Source: Welwitschia mirabilis (Eukaryota > Gnetophyta > Gnetopsida > Welwitschiales). Taken from it: a DNA stretch of 64,000 nucleotides. Location of the stretch: positions 123,464,282-123,528,281 of the forward strand of contig JBOZIK010000001.1 of assembly GCA_051453625.1 (NCBI GenBank). Direction: 5' to 3'. Positions 33,773 to 45,890 of this stretch are shown in pieces. Each line of letters begins with the position of its first letter. Within the stretch, counting starts at the first letter, position 1. Both the position numbers and the translations under genes were made by a program. A model generated the notes under the pieces. It did not search any database. It saw nothing but the letters and a program-made list of their open reading frames with translations, and was not told the origin of the DNA.

Positions 33773-34739
33773 CTTTAGCTTTTAATTAAACAGAACATGT
33801 TTTGTTCAAGTAAAAGAATCTGTAATATAGAAATAGAAGTCAACATCATTGTAATAAACTTGTGCATTTAACCCTAATAATAGAAAATATATGGTAACTA
33901 GTATAGTAAGATAATAGTTTTAATAATCAAGTAATGGAATTTTTCTTAACAATAGTGAGATAACTAATGTTTTAATTAAAAATAAGAGAGACGTTATACT
34001 AGATTTTATAACTTTAAGATATTTAAAATCAAAGTTAAATAATGTAGATAATGAGGTAATACGTCTTCAACCCATCTCTCTAAATTAGAAAGTTCTTTAT
34101 TACTTCATAATAACTCTACTATAAGGTAGAGGAGATGTAAAAAGACTTATCAAATATAGATATGTTGTTAACAAAAATCTAGTAGAAATGGGCTTAATTC
34201 TAAAAATAATATAGATCTTAAGATCATGAAATTAAAGAAGCTAAAGGAAAAAGCAAAAACTTTTGAAAAAACTAGTAAAAATAAATACTTATTAAGATAG
34301 AGTTAATGAAACTATAAAAGAAGAAAGAATATTTATTAGTATTATTTTAAAGTAAGCTCAATTATTTAAGAATGTTAAAATAACTTGATAAAACCTTCAT
34401 AGTATGTAAGGACAAGTATTTTTTAAGATTTTTATTAACTAAGAGAAAAAAAATCCAGACATTGTAATATAATATCTTGCATCAATTACAAGGGAAACAT
34501 ATAAATTTACAAAAGAAACATCATTTATGCACTTGAAATTAAGTTATTAAATATAAAAATTATATAAATAATCTTTTTTTTTAGTTGTTAACTATGAATA
34601 CATTTTGTTTTACTATTAAGAATAAGAATACTTTTTCTCACACATCTCATGCTTATTTAAATATCTAAAATACAAAATATAAGAAAACATCATCACCCAA
34701 TAAATAGAACCCTAATAAATTACACTTAAGTGCTTCACA

Positions 34740-36785
34740 AAAATATATGCCTCTATTACTACTAAAATCACCCTTATTTTCATTAAACCTACATAACATA
34801 AAATATGTATCTCTTTCTAATTGGTTGTAGATTATCTAATTTAAAATTAGTTATCTATTTTACTTTAATAAACTTATTATATACAAATTTCTCTATCTTG
34901 TATATAAGAAACAAATTAGATGTGTCTAATCTAATATCAAAATATGAATTGATAGTATATATGTACATGCACATACATACATATATATATAGATGTTAAA
35001 ATGTCAATGTTAAATGCTATTAAGAAATAGTAGGGGAAAAAATATTAAATTTTAAATCTTGGTAAAGAGAGTGGATTTGCCTTAGTACTTCATTCTTACA
35101 TGCCAAACCATATATATGAGACTCTAATTAAATTCATAATCTTTACATATAAAAGTGATATGATAATTACTTACATAAAATTCAATTGACAATAGGCTTG
35201 TTTAGATGAGAATCTATTCCATGTTTTACAAAATACATTCTCAAACATGACTTTGCCTTTGATTGGAATGTCATTACAATAAATTTTATTAAGGATTATG
35301 TTAATTATAGAAGGAATAAACTTATTTAATAAAGATGTTTTTTTAAATTGCTTATTAAATTGGTTAATCTATTTTAAAATATGATCCTTGAAGTATTGGT
35401 TACAAAAATATTTGTAATTAATAATTCTAATAGGATTCTTATGAACTAAAATAGATTTTATAAATAATAATAATAGCATAAGGGAATTGCATATAAATCA
35501 TCATTAAAGAATTTTTAACTTTTTAAAAATTTAGTCATAATAACTCATTCATACTATTTAACATACTTGAAAATGTTCATCATAATTATGTAAAAACTAT
35601 TATGAAATTATGGAAACAACTTTTAAGATTTGCAACTTGAAGCCGACATTAAGTTATTATTTTTATGATTTGTAACTCCTTTACATTAAAATACCTTACA
35701 CATGTTTATGCTGTATAATCTACTTGAATATTTTATTTTTAGTAAAAAAACATAAAAGAACATTAAAGAGGTATTAAAAAATAATGGAAGATAAAAGTAG
35801 TGGTAAAAGTAAGAAATACAGTAAAAATAAATAAGAAAATTATTGGTATATAAGCAATGATCTAGCAATGGATTATCATTAAGACAAAATACATGCTAAG
35901 GATTATTAATAATATAAAAACTATTCATGAAATAATAAATAAATAATTTGGATTCATCATTTAGTTCAAGATCATAGATGTTTTAATAAAATGAAAGGAT
36001 GCATAATAACAAATAGAGTTAATACTATTACAATAAACTTAATAATAGAATGTGTATGTTTAATAGTAAATTAAGATAATACTTTTTGATACTCAAGTAA
36101 TGAAATTACTGTTAATAATAGTGATATAATTAAGTTTTTAATTAAAAATAATAAAGATGCTATATGAGGTTTTATGGCTTTAAAATATCTAAAAGGAAAG
36201 TTAAATGAGAAATAAGATGATGTGAGAAGCCTTTAATACACAACTCTACATTATCAAAGTTTCTATTACAATATAAAATATTTGATGTAAAATAAATGAA
36301 GAAAATAAAATTACTTATCAAATATAAATATGTATTTAATACAATGGTAGTAGAATGAGGTCTTAATGCTAAACCCAAGATAGATCTCAAGATCATGAAA
36401 CTAGAAAACTTGGGGAAAAGTGAGAACTATTGAGAAACGAATAAAGATAGGAACTTAGCTAAGATCCACTATATGAAAATAACAAAGTAGAAAAGAATAT
36501 TTGCAACTGTGATTTTATAATGACATCAACTATTTAAGAAAATTGACTTGGGAAAACTCAAATAGTATTTAACAAGAAGTAATTTTTAAGATATTTGTTA
36601 ACTAAGAGAGGAGAGATATTTAGAAGGTTTTTATGTAACCTATTATATTAGTTCCAAGAGGAAAAGATAAATTATTATATTCAACATTTTGTATAATCTT
36701 AATTACTCAAGTATTAGACATGTTAATATCTTAGATAATATATGATGTTTTTACTTTTGAACATGAACACCTTTTTAATCCAAAG
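34740..36785 (+). repeat. Tandem 2.05-kb repeat, copy 2
   Basis: Second copy, starting about 130 bases after copy 1, without the two insertions. Diverged by many substitutions and small indels, so the duplication is old. It may be a segmental tandem duplication or two long terminal repeats with little between them. No PBS was found in the spacer 34611-34739. Confidence 0.82.
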
Positions 36786-37344
36786 CTTTATGGCGACTAC
36801 CTCTGCTTTTTATAAGCAGCAATGTCTTTATGTTTTTATCCCAAATATATACATTATTCTTACTATATTTCAAGTAATTAATCTTAATTTTATATAATTT
36901 TTGATAATATTTAAATTTTTAATTAAATATAATAATAAGTATTTTATAAAAAATTTTAAATCAGAAAAGCAATTGATAAATAGAAGCTATCCAAATGTTA
37001 AAATCAAATAATTCGATTTTTATAGAAGCATCTAATTTACATGGTGAAGTTATCAAATTGAAAACTTATAAAAATTTATAAAATGATAATAAACTATTTA
37101 CATCATTGGCATGTCACATATTTATTCAACTTGTTTATTTATGTATATTATTAAAATCTAAAAAGAAAAAATACCTAGTAAGACTAAATGGTATATGTAA
37201 ATTGGTAAAATAAAGTACATGGTTAATGTAAATTGGTAAAAGAAGTAGATAAAAATTCAATATGATACATTCAACTATGATACTTTTCTTTTTATATTTT
37301 ATGTTGATGGATTTAATTAAATCTTGAAATTAGTAAGCATGTGC
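36786..37344. other. AT-rich spacer
   Basis: No gene seen. Contains a small near-repeat, ATGTAAATTGGTAAAA, at about 37195 and 37228, and ends with the copia-D target site. Confidence 0.5.
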
Positions 37345-37349
37345 ATATG
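37345..37349 (+). repeat. Copia-D target-site duplication, left
   Basis: ATATG, identical to 47767-47771. Confidence 0.88.
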
Positions 37350-38780
37350 TATTGGTAAAATCCTAGTCTTATTGATTTCACTTATCAAATATAATGTGTC
37401 TAATATGCAAACAGGATATTAAAAAGCACCTAGATTACAAGTAAGGATCAAACTAGTTAAAACTCAAAGCTAAAGAAATCTAACAAAATGTACATATAAA
37501 GCTTAAGATCATATAAGCTTCAGCTCAGAATTCAAGGAGGATAAACAAAGTTTACCAAAGATGTTTGTAGGCCTAAAGACATCTATTATAAAGACATCTA
37601 CACTAATGAAGACATTTAGGCTAAATTTAAAGCTAATAGATGAAAGAAATCTATCACATCAAAGACATCTAAGCTAAATCATGAAGCTAAAATAGATGAA
37701 AGACATATATCCTACAGAAGACATCTATACTACATCAACTGAGGAAAGATGTTTAGTAAATTGAAGATGCCTATACTGAACTGAAAAAGTTAATAGAGGT
37801 TAGTTGCACTAGGATGAACTATTAATTTCCCAAGGAATTAAGTAAGTTTTACATGATAAATGCTTGATGCCCAAGGGTCAGAGACATGTCAGTTTAAAGA
37901 TTGTTAGAAACTAGGTAGTTTAACTAAAGACATCTTTAAAGTTGAAGTTGTCTACCTATGAGAGACATCTCCTACATTGAAGACATCTATCCTAAAGAAT
38001 TTATAAAAAATAAAATAGTCATTGAATGATCAAATATTATTCATTTATAGCCATTTCATTATGTTTAAACTATTCTAAATGGATATATTATCAGGACAAA
38101 TATTAAGAAGACCTCTCAAGTATAGAAGGTAAAGAGAATGAAGAGGAAATATTTACTTAAATGGATGATTAACACTAAACAAGAAGAAATATTATGTTCT
38201 TGATGAAGAGACTTATTTTATGAAGACATTGTCTGATCTTTAGCACTACCACTACTGCATAACTCTGATTTTGAATATTCATAAGTGATTACATCAAGAA
38301 GAACCCAAGCTGCCATCTATGTGATGCCATTTAAGCTTGTTGTTGTTTCTCTACATTTTTGTTAGTACTTCATTGTAGGACTATCAAATTGCTNNNNNNN
38401 NNNNNNNNNTTTCCAAAACTTTAAAGTATCTTATCTCTGATAACTTGTTTAGTGACTCTAAAGCATAAGATAACCCTTGTATGGGCATGCTTCTTTGTGT
38501 GCTTGAGAGCACTAGTTTATTTTAATTTATTGTAATTACTAAGAAAAAGAGAGTGTTGCCTTGTGAAAAGCATCTCATTTATATGTAAGGTTGGCGATAC
38601 TATAAAACCATTATTTTTATAGGTAAAAGTTTTCTAGAGGTATGAAGCAAAGCTATCATCTAGGTATGAATGTACCAGGTTAGGAAACCACATTAAATTA
38701 GTAAGGTATTTATTGTGATCTTTATTTGTTTCTTATTGTGAATTTTTATTTGGTCAAATTATTAAGCTCGAAAATTTTTA
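37350..38780 (+). repeat. Copia-D 5' LTR
   Basis: 1431 bases. Starts TATTGGTAAAATCC; the 3' copy starts TATCGGTAAAATCC, and an original TG is presumed mutated. Carries an AGACATCT array at 37560-37990 and a 16-N gap at 38394. Its last 200 or so bases (38570-38780) include a segment that the 3' LTR lacks but copia-A keeps, so the shorter 3' LTR carries a deletion. Confidence 0.9.
37560..37990 (+). repeat. AGACATCT array in copia-D 5' LTR
   Basis: Several perfect AGACATCT octamers plus one-off variants (AGATGTTT, AGATGCCT). A unit GAAAGATGTTTAGTAAATTG near 37745 resembles the copia-B unit GAAAGATGTCTAACACATTA at 13403, suggesting common origin of the arrays rather than chance. Confidence 0.8.
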
Positions 38781-38782
38781 AG

Positions 38783-38794
38783 TGATATTAGAGT
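38783..38794 (+). promoter_or_regulatory. Copia-D primer-binding site (decayed)
   Basis: TGATATTAGAGT, three transitions (G-to-A, C-to-T, C-to-T) from TGGTATCAGAGC, two bases after the LTR. Confidence 0.83.
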
Positions 38795-38832
38795 GGGTAC
38801 TCATAAAAATAAGTAATATTCTTAAGTAATCT

Positions 38833-40050
38833 ATGAGAGGGGTTTCATCCATTAGACCTCTACTCTTTTGATGTGATAAACTATGCCTATTAAAAGAAGA
38901 GGATGTGGGTATACTTATAATATTTTAAGTTTGGAAAAGAATTTAAGATTCATACTCAAAACCTACAAAAACCATTACAGATGTTTCTGGAAACTCCATC
39001 ACTCAAATTAAACCTAGAAGAAATGAGAAAGATGAAAAAAAGGTAGTCTTTATGTATGACTCAAAGGCAACAAATGCTCTCTACTCAGCCTTACAATGGA
39101 GGAATTCAACTAAATAGTCAGATGCAAAATCGTATAAACATCTTAGTGAAAACATATAATGGAATCTTAGTTATCAAGTAATAAAATCTCTTTATCTAGA
39201 CTAATTAGTTTGAAAACTTAAAATATGAACAATGGGAGAGAGAGTTCATGAAGACTTCACAAGGATCTCTAATGTTATGAATGTCATAGATTTCATTGGT
39301 AAAAATTTTTTAGAGGTTAAGGTAATTTAAAAGATGATTAGATTCTTAACTTTAAAATACAGGTCAAAAACAATTGCAATAAAAGAATTAAAAGATTTCA
39401 ACATAGTAAAAATGAGGAATTAAAAAGTTAGTTAATGCCTCATGAAATGAATCTCATTTAAGATGTTACCCTAAAGAAGAAACCTATTACTCTAAAAGCT
39501 AGTAAAAACTCAAGACAATATTTCAAAGATAAAGCAAAACAAGTGTTAGATAAAGATGACTTAGAAGAAGATTTGGAAGAAGAACTTACTCTAATTACAA
39601 GATGGATCAAGAGGCTTCTTTCATAAAAGAAAATCAGGAAAGAGGATTACAAAAAACCATTCATATTTCAAGCTAGAGGTACATCTAAAAATAACTATTC
39701 TACTAGTTCTTCTCTTTCTTCTAAGGATTATATTTTCAAACTCAAATTTTAGATTTGTGGAGAATAAGGACATATAATCTCACAGTGTCCTACCTTTAAC
39801 AGATTACAAGAAAAAATATAAAATAAAGAGCCTAACAGAAAGAAATATTTTTTCATATGCTAATATGATGATGAAGATGCAACTGAAGTAGAAATATTAG
39901 ATGATAAAAGAGCTCATCCATCATACATGGTCATCATCCATATTCAAAGTGGCCATGTAGAAGAAAAGAAGAACAAGAACCAAAAAGTGCAAGAGAAATA
40001 GGTATAAAACTTGAAGTTAGGTGTGACTTAATTTTTAAAAAGTTTATTAA
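38833..40050 (+). pseudogene. Copia-D gag (decayed)
   Basis: Start codon at 38833 opens MRGVSSIRPLLF, as in copia-A gag. A charged helical region follows (for example SLKLNLEEMRKMKK near 38998). A zinc-knuckle remnant at 39747-39788 reads F-stop-I-C-GE-stop-G-H-IISQ-C, keeping CX4HX4C spacing but with the first Cys as Phe and two stops. Frameshifts throughout. Confidence 0.8.
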
Positions 40051-40589
40051 GTTTAAAAGAGTGTCTTCCAAGATGAAATAATTGCTTAATTCTTATGAAC
40101 TAACATATGAATAAAAAATGATTCATGTAATAGATTATCATCTGATAACTAAGCTCTTAAGACAATTAGTAAGATAACATGTAAATTTAAGAATGTTAGA
40201 TAGGAACTTACTAATAATAAAAGAATTAATGAAAAATTTACCTAAGGAAAGGAGAACTTGAATATTATGCTTTGATAGTGCAAGATTCCAAATAATAAAA
40301 TTGGCTTAAGATACAATGAACCCTTCACTAGTACTTCAGTGTTATTATTCAACAAATAGAATTACAAGCTAATGTATGAGCATAAATCTTATATTAATCA
40401 TATTAGATGTTACTACTATAAATGTAATCACTATCAATTTAGCTGTCCATTTAAGTTCAATAGTAGATACTATGCTAAAAGTGCCAAAATACCAAGTATT
40501 ATGATATAGAGTTTTGTACAAGCTAAACCAAATGAAGTATGAATTCTAAAATCAAGGCCAACTCTCTTAGTTCAGATTACATCACTTGC

Positions 40590-40985
40590 TATGAAAAGAC
40601 ATGTCTAGCATGTTGACAGTGAATGTTCATGATACATAACTAGTGATAAATCTAGTTTTACTTCTTTAGTTAAGTAAGATAAAGCAATGGTCATCTATTG
40701 TGACAACACAAAAACTTTAACTAAAGGTATTAAAACCATTGAAGGAGGTAATTTATCTAAGGTAAGAGATGTATTTTATGTAAAAATTTTATAACATAAT
40801 CCACTTAGTATTAGTAAATTATGTGATGTAAATTTCTTTGTAATTTTTACCAAAGACGATTGTGTTATAAAAGAGCATAATTTAGACAAGATCTTGTTTG
40901 TTATAATTAGAAAATTGAATGTTTATATTATTACCTTACAAAATATTTCTAATAAAAAATATTTCTAACAAAGGTATCAATTGTT
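40590..40985 (+). pseudogene. Copia-D protease (decayed)
   Basis: HVDSECSWYITSDKSSFTSL (about 40611-40670): the active site D-S-G has become D-S-E. Then TKGIKTIEGGNLSKVRDVFY, NPLSISKLCDVNFFVIF and NLDKILFVIIRKLNVYII, colinear with copia protease and its linker to the pre-integrase domain. Confidence 0.83.
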
Positions 40986-40999
40986 CATTAAGTATTATA

Positions 41000-41900
41000 G
41001 ATAAAGCTAAGTTATGACATAGAAAGCTTAATCATATGAACAAGGACTTATTAAAGACTTTATATTCAAAAGATATAGTAAGAGGACTTTTCAAGTTGCA
41101 AAATTTTGATGATCATGTATGTAAGGCTTATAAGAAAGGAAAGCAAACAAGGATAAGGTTTGATAACAAAAACTCTATCACTACTAAATGTCCATTAGAT
41201 ATTCTATATTTTGATATTATTAGTCCTTATTCCACTAATAGTCTTTATAAGAAACAATATGAGTTAGCTATTATTAGTGCTTATTCTTGCTTCAAATAAG
41301 TAGCCTTCTTACATATAAGGGTGAGGCTTTTAACATTTTTCTAAGTTGTGTATCAAGTTACAAAATCAAAAAGGATACAAGAATAAGATAATAGGATGCA
41401 ATAATGGCATCGAGTTCAAGAATGCAAAGTTCAGATATTTTTGTAAATAATTTGGGATTCTTCACCAATTCTCTACCCTAATAACACCACAAAAAATGGA
41501 GTAGTTTCAAGAAAGAACTAGGTTCTAAATGATATGACAAAAACAATGATTCATGACCAACAAGTCCCCTATCATGTTTAGGTAAAAATCATTAACACTG
41601 CATGCTGTGTTTGCACCCAAGTTCTAATAAGACTATTTACTTTCAAAACTTCATATGAGCTATGGTCTAGTAAGAAACCCTAAGTAAGTTATTTTTATGT
41701 ATTTGATTTTAAATGTTTTGTTCTAAATGCAAAAGAAAAGAATACGAAATTATTTTTAAATATAATAATGGTATCTTTTCAAGTTACTCTATGGTTAATA
41801 AAGCCTACCAAGTATTCAATAATAAAACTCATGTAGTAGAGGAAATTATTAATGTCAAAAAAGATGATACTGACTCAACTTTTATTTGTGTGTAGGATGA
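41000..41900 (+). pseudogene. Copia-D pre-integrase and integrase (decayed)
   Basis: HRKLNHMNKDLLKTLYSKDI opens the pre-integrase domain (41020 on). KKGKQTRIRFDNKNS and CPLDILYFDIISPYS carry the first catalytic Asp. The second block reads CNNGIEFKNAK (Asp to Asn, about 41398-41430); the third reads NGVVSRKN (Glu lost, about 41497-41520). The C-terminal domain is open at 41713-41895 (CSKCKRKEYEIIF, GIFSSYSMVNKAYQVFNNKT). It continues into a gap at 41962. Confidence 0.9.
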
Positions 41901-42089
41901 CTATGTACTCATATAGATTAAATAGCCTTTTAGCAATCCTCCAGCATAATCAAGTAGTGATNNNNNNNNNNGTGATGAGAAGAAGAAAGAATAATACAAA
42001 AGAGAAACCTCATCAAATATGATTAGATTAAAAAAGATTCATTCAAACTCAAAGTTGTGCTAAGGATTTTATGGATTTACAACTCATAT

Positions 42090-43600
42090 ATGACAACTAT
42101 AATCTAAGAATTTTAGTGAACCAAAAAGTAGTGAGCATTGGATTCTATCCATGTAAGGAGAATTAAACCAGTTTGAGTGGTGTAAAGTTTGGAAACTCAC
42201 TCCAAGGCCATTTAACAAATCAATAATTACTAAAAAATTAGTTTTTAGAAGTAAAATAGATAAAAAATAGTAATGTAATAAAAAACAAAGTAAGGCTCAT
42301 AGCAAAAGGCTAAAATTAACAAGAAGGCATATATTTTGAAGAAACGTTTATACATTTGGTGCATATGAAATCTATTAGAATGATTTTAGCATTTGCATTA
42401 TTAAAGAATTTAGACTTTATTAGATGAATGTCAAAAGTTCCATTTTAAATAGAGTTCTTTAAGAAATGTATACATTAAACAATCTAAAGATTTAATGATT
42501 CTCATAAGGTAGATTATCTTTACAGGTTGAAAAAGGCTCTTTATGGTCTTAACTAAGAATGTAGAGCTTGGTATGAGAGAATTCTAGGATGTCTAATAGA
42601 AAATGAATTTAGAAGAGGTACATATGATGTTGCTTTATTGATTAGAATGAACAGTAATAGTTGTATTATTATATGAATATATGTAGATGATATCATCTTT
42701 GATGCTACTAATGCATCGTTGTCAAGAATTTTGTAAAGATTATGTACAAAGAATTTGAGATGAGTCTCATGGAAGAAATGAGCAAGGTTTTAATCCTTTA
42801 AGTTATAACATAAACAGGATACATTTGTTTCATAATATAAATATATAAAAAATTAATTAGCAAAGTACATCTTACATGATTGCAAGGTAAAAGATATTCT
42901 AATGAGTCAAAGCACAAAACCAGACAAGGATGAACATGGTAAGAAAGTTGATTAAAATATGTACTAAGATATGATTGGTATTTTATTCTATCATACAGTT
43001 AGAATACTTGATATAATATTAAGCATAGGAATTTATGCTTCTTATTGAAGTGGTTCTAAAAAATCACACCTTATGTCTATTAAAAGAATATTTCATTATT
43101 TAAAAAGTACTACTAATTGAGGCCATTAGTATTCAAAGAACTCTTTCCTTTATATATTTGGGTATTTTGATGTATACTAGGTAGTTTACAAGAATGATAA
43201 GAGAAGTACTAGTGGTAGGGCAATGTTTAATGTTATGGAGTAGTAAAAAGTAAAATTCAACTATTTTCTTAACTACCAAAGTGGAGTACATCACTATTGG
43301 AAGTTGTTGTGATAAAATACTTTGTATGAAGCAAAATTTAAAGGACTTTGAACCTATAATGGATAACATCCCCATTCACTATGATAACATGACTGTTATT
43401 AACATCTCAAATAATCATAATCAGCATTCTAGAATCAAACATATTTATATTAGATATTACTTTCTTAGAGAGCATGTACAAAACAAATACATCATGTTGG
43501 ACTATGTTAAAATGAATGACCAACTCATTAATGTATTTATTAAGCCATTAAGTTAAGATAATTTCATTAAGCTATGCCAGAACTTAGGGATTGAGCCTTA
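42090..43600 (+). pseudogene. Copia-D reverse transcriptase and RNase H (decayed)
   Basis: KVRLIAKG, then YFEETFIHLVHMKSIRMILA, YRLKKALYGLN, RAWYERILGCLIENEFRRGT and IYVDDIIFDATN with an intact YVDD (42680-42691), the only intact RT centre I found here. RNase H is open at 43281-43556: EYITIGSCCDKILCMKQNLK, INISNNHNQHSRIKHIYIRY, YFLREHVQNKYIMLDYV and NDQLINVFIKPLS. These RNase H residues match copia-A and the SIRE/Maximus type. Several TGG and CAA codons have become stops. Confidence 0.92.
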
Positions 43601-43809
43601 CCCAATCAGGTAAGTCTACAAGTAAGCTCTCTTAGATCTTAACTAAATATCTTAATTATGATACTTTATGAGTTGAGATATTAGCCAGATCTTAGACAAG
43701 TATATCATGTAATTATGTTAGGAAATTTTTTTTATTGATATCATTTATGAATTTATAGCAGTCTAATATTGATATTAGTTATAGAAGATTTGGAATTTTT
43801 TATTTTGCA

Positions 43810-44080
43810 GGAAAGACATCTTTAAAGCTATAGACATCTAATATTAAGATGTTTGTAAAGTTGAAAACATCTATTATGTAAATGTCTTTAGATTATGGTA
43901 ACATCTTTAGAGGTTAGGTATTTGTCTTTTATTTATTTTTGTTTATGAAATAAACACATTTTTTTGATAGATGTCTTTGTCACAACCATGTAAATATTAA
44001 AAAAAATTATTAGAAGGCATCTTTAAGTTATGTTGACATCTATTTTTATCATTATATATGTAATTTATGCGATAGACATC
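43810..44080 (+). repeat. AGACATCT array, copia-D post-pol
   Basis: Starting GAAAGACATCTTTAAAGC, with AGACATCTAAT, AGATGTTTG, AAACATCTAT, TAGATGTCTTTG and AGACATCTTTG following. It lies between pol and the post-pol frame, as in copia-A. Confidence 0.78.
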
Positions 44081-44179
44081 TTTGATGTAGCAAATATGAA
44101 ATAAAAATAATGCCTAAAACTAGGTTGTTTTGGCCCTTTTTAAGTAGGAAAGGAATTACCAAATCTCTTTTTTAGTCCT

Positions 44180-45890
44180 CTACTCATCATGTATCCCCAT
44201 CAGAGTGCTCTAAAGCCTTCCTTTTCTCAAATCTCTTGGCATAGATATCTTTGGTTTGAAATAAGTCTACACATCAAACAAATTGGATGCCCTTTTTTAA
44301 CATTTGGTTATCATTTTTTATTGTTTCAAATATTTTGTATTACATTTAAGTTTCTTTTAGTTACTTTCTCTTAAAATTGATAAGGAAAAAGTACTTTGGA
44401 GCTTTAACAGAAAAGAAACCTGTCCATGAAACATAGAGACCTCAATATGAACCATAGGTTTACCATGGACTAGTAGCAAGATAGCTCAAAAAGTGAGCTA
44501 CAAACTATATCATTGTAAAGAGGTCCCTTGGTTTTCAAAAACATAAGAAAGATTACTTACTTTCACACTTCTCTCATCTTAATTATGACATGGTAATTTA
44601 GTTAGAACAAAGCATTCTAAACCCATTGGTTCATGAGTTCTATGTCAATATCCATGAAATAGATAACTCCACTGGCCTATTTCACATATAAGTAAGAGGT
44701 ATCTCTCTTTTTCTAACTTCTAGTTTTATTAGTTCTCTATTAACATTAATGATTTAGAAATTCCACAATTGTAAATGTATTCTATTAAGGGAATCTTAAT
44801 ATGTCATTTTGTTAAGGTTTCAAGACATATTTTAAACACTATTATTTTTGGGCATGCTAAAATGAATTTCTATTAGAACATGAAATGAAAATAAATTGTG
44901 TTCAATCCCTCAATTTTAAGCTTAATTTCATTTTACAATATTTTAATAAGAGGAGGTAGCTATAGTTATTGTAATCCTATGCAGAAATTTATAATAAACT
45001 ACCTATTTATAAGGATTAAAATTGATCTTAGTTTCATACTATACATGGACATCATTACCCTATTTTATAAGGGTTAAACTTTAGATTATCCCTATTTGAT
45101 TAGCCTCATCATTAGCAATGCTAATATATTAGTTACATAGTTTAATCTTATTCAGCCTAAGAATATACTTTTAAAGTTTAGTGAAAAGCAAAATGCACTA
45201 GTTTAAATAAGTAAAAGCATAAGCAAAAGGTATTCCCATTCCATAGTTGCTTCTAGTTCCTCATTGGTTAAGAAGTATGTCAAGGCAATTGCAAAAATGA
45301 TGGCTAAGATTGGTAGAAACCTATTGTAACTAAAGAAGCAAAGGTATGCAGCCAACGAGGGAAAGACACCCACATGCACTTGTGAATCCATGGAAACTTC
45401 CACATGATTTAATTTAAAGAAGGATTCTAAGGTAGAGGTACCAGTATCACCTCCTACTATAAGCTATGACTTAAGTAGAGCATAGGATTTAGATACTTTG
45501 CAATCAACAAAGAAGAATTCATACATTCAGGAAAGCACTAGGATCCATCATAAGCTCTAGCACAGGCTCAAAGGAAGTAGTAAATGAACTCAGATAGCTT
45601 AGATAATGAGTTCTTTATCTTCTATAGGCCTTGTTACAAGATTTCTATTCACTCTTCTACATAGCCACCTTTACCACCTTGCATGCCTTTACCACCTTGC
45701 CTTTCATCACTACCACCATCACTCATACTTCCCATTCATGCATTATCACTTAGTACAGCTTCATCCTTTATATCTAATTTTGCTAAGATCACTAACACTA
45801 GTCTTTTTGGCACATCCATTACCCCTCAGATGTACACTCATATGAGAAGACAAGCCTCTTAGATTTATTACTAGACATTATAATGACCAT
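44180..45890 (+). pseudogene. Copia-D post-pol reading frame (env-like / transposon-protein-like)
   Basis: Broken frame of about 1.7 kb. Near 44617-44705 it reads NPLVHEFYVNIHEIDNSTG followed by LFHI-stop-VRGI, which has the shape of the plant 'putative plant transposon protein' family (LV-x-EFY motif then a VRG motif). Later, about 45265-45330, KKYVKAIAKMMAKIGRNLL matches the copia-A copy; then a Ser/Pro/His-rich tail (45640-45740) precedes the PPT. SIRE/Maximus elements often have an extra ORF here. No function is proven. What is seen is protein-level conservation between two old copies. Confidence 0.65.

Larger units (their letters stand above)
31290..34610 (+). repeat. Tandem 2.05-kb repeat, copy 1 (with two insertions)
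   Basis: Colinear with 34740-36785 over its length. Anchors: TTATCTAATTTAAACTTAG (31383) against the 34831 region; AAGAGAGTGGATTT (31598/35065); TGTTTAGATGAGAATCTAT (31731/35198); AGTCATAATAACCCATTC (33161/35534); GACAAAATACATGC (33520/35882); AGATCATGAAA (34219/36390). Copy 1 is longer because of insertions at about 31795-32869 and 33588-33772. Without them both copies are close to 2.05 kb. No coding motif, PBS or PPT seen. Confidence 0.82.

Noticed and set aside
33349-35868. Two similar minus-strand frames at 33349-33537 and 35686-35868 as a small gene family
   Set aside because: They resemble each other because the 2.05-kb unit is duplicated. Phe/Tyr/Ile-rich composition follows from AT richness.
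36786-36830. GCTTTTTATAAGC hairpin as a terminator or tRNA-like structure
   Set aside because: It is a short AT-rich palindrome with no context for a plant terminator or RNA gene.
43780-43812. TTTTTTATTTTGCAG before the post-pol array as a splice acceptor for a spliced post-pol mRNA
   Set aside because: Attractive in copia-D, but the equivalent place in copia-A lacks the CAG, and such pyrimidine-CAG strings are common in this T-rich DNA.
45203-45403. Hydrophobic minus-strand frame as a membrane protein
   Set aside because: It is the antisense shadow of the conserved post-pol frame on the plus strand.
45606-45845. 79-residue His/Leu/Ser-rich open frame as a gene
   Set aside because: It lies inside the copia-D post-pol region, is low-complexity, and only its position matches copia-A.
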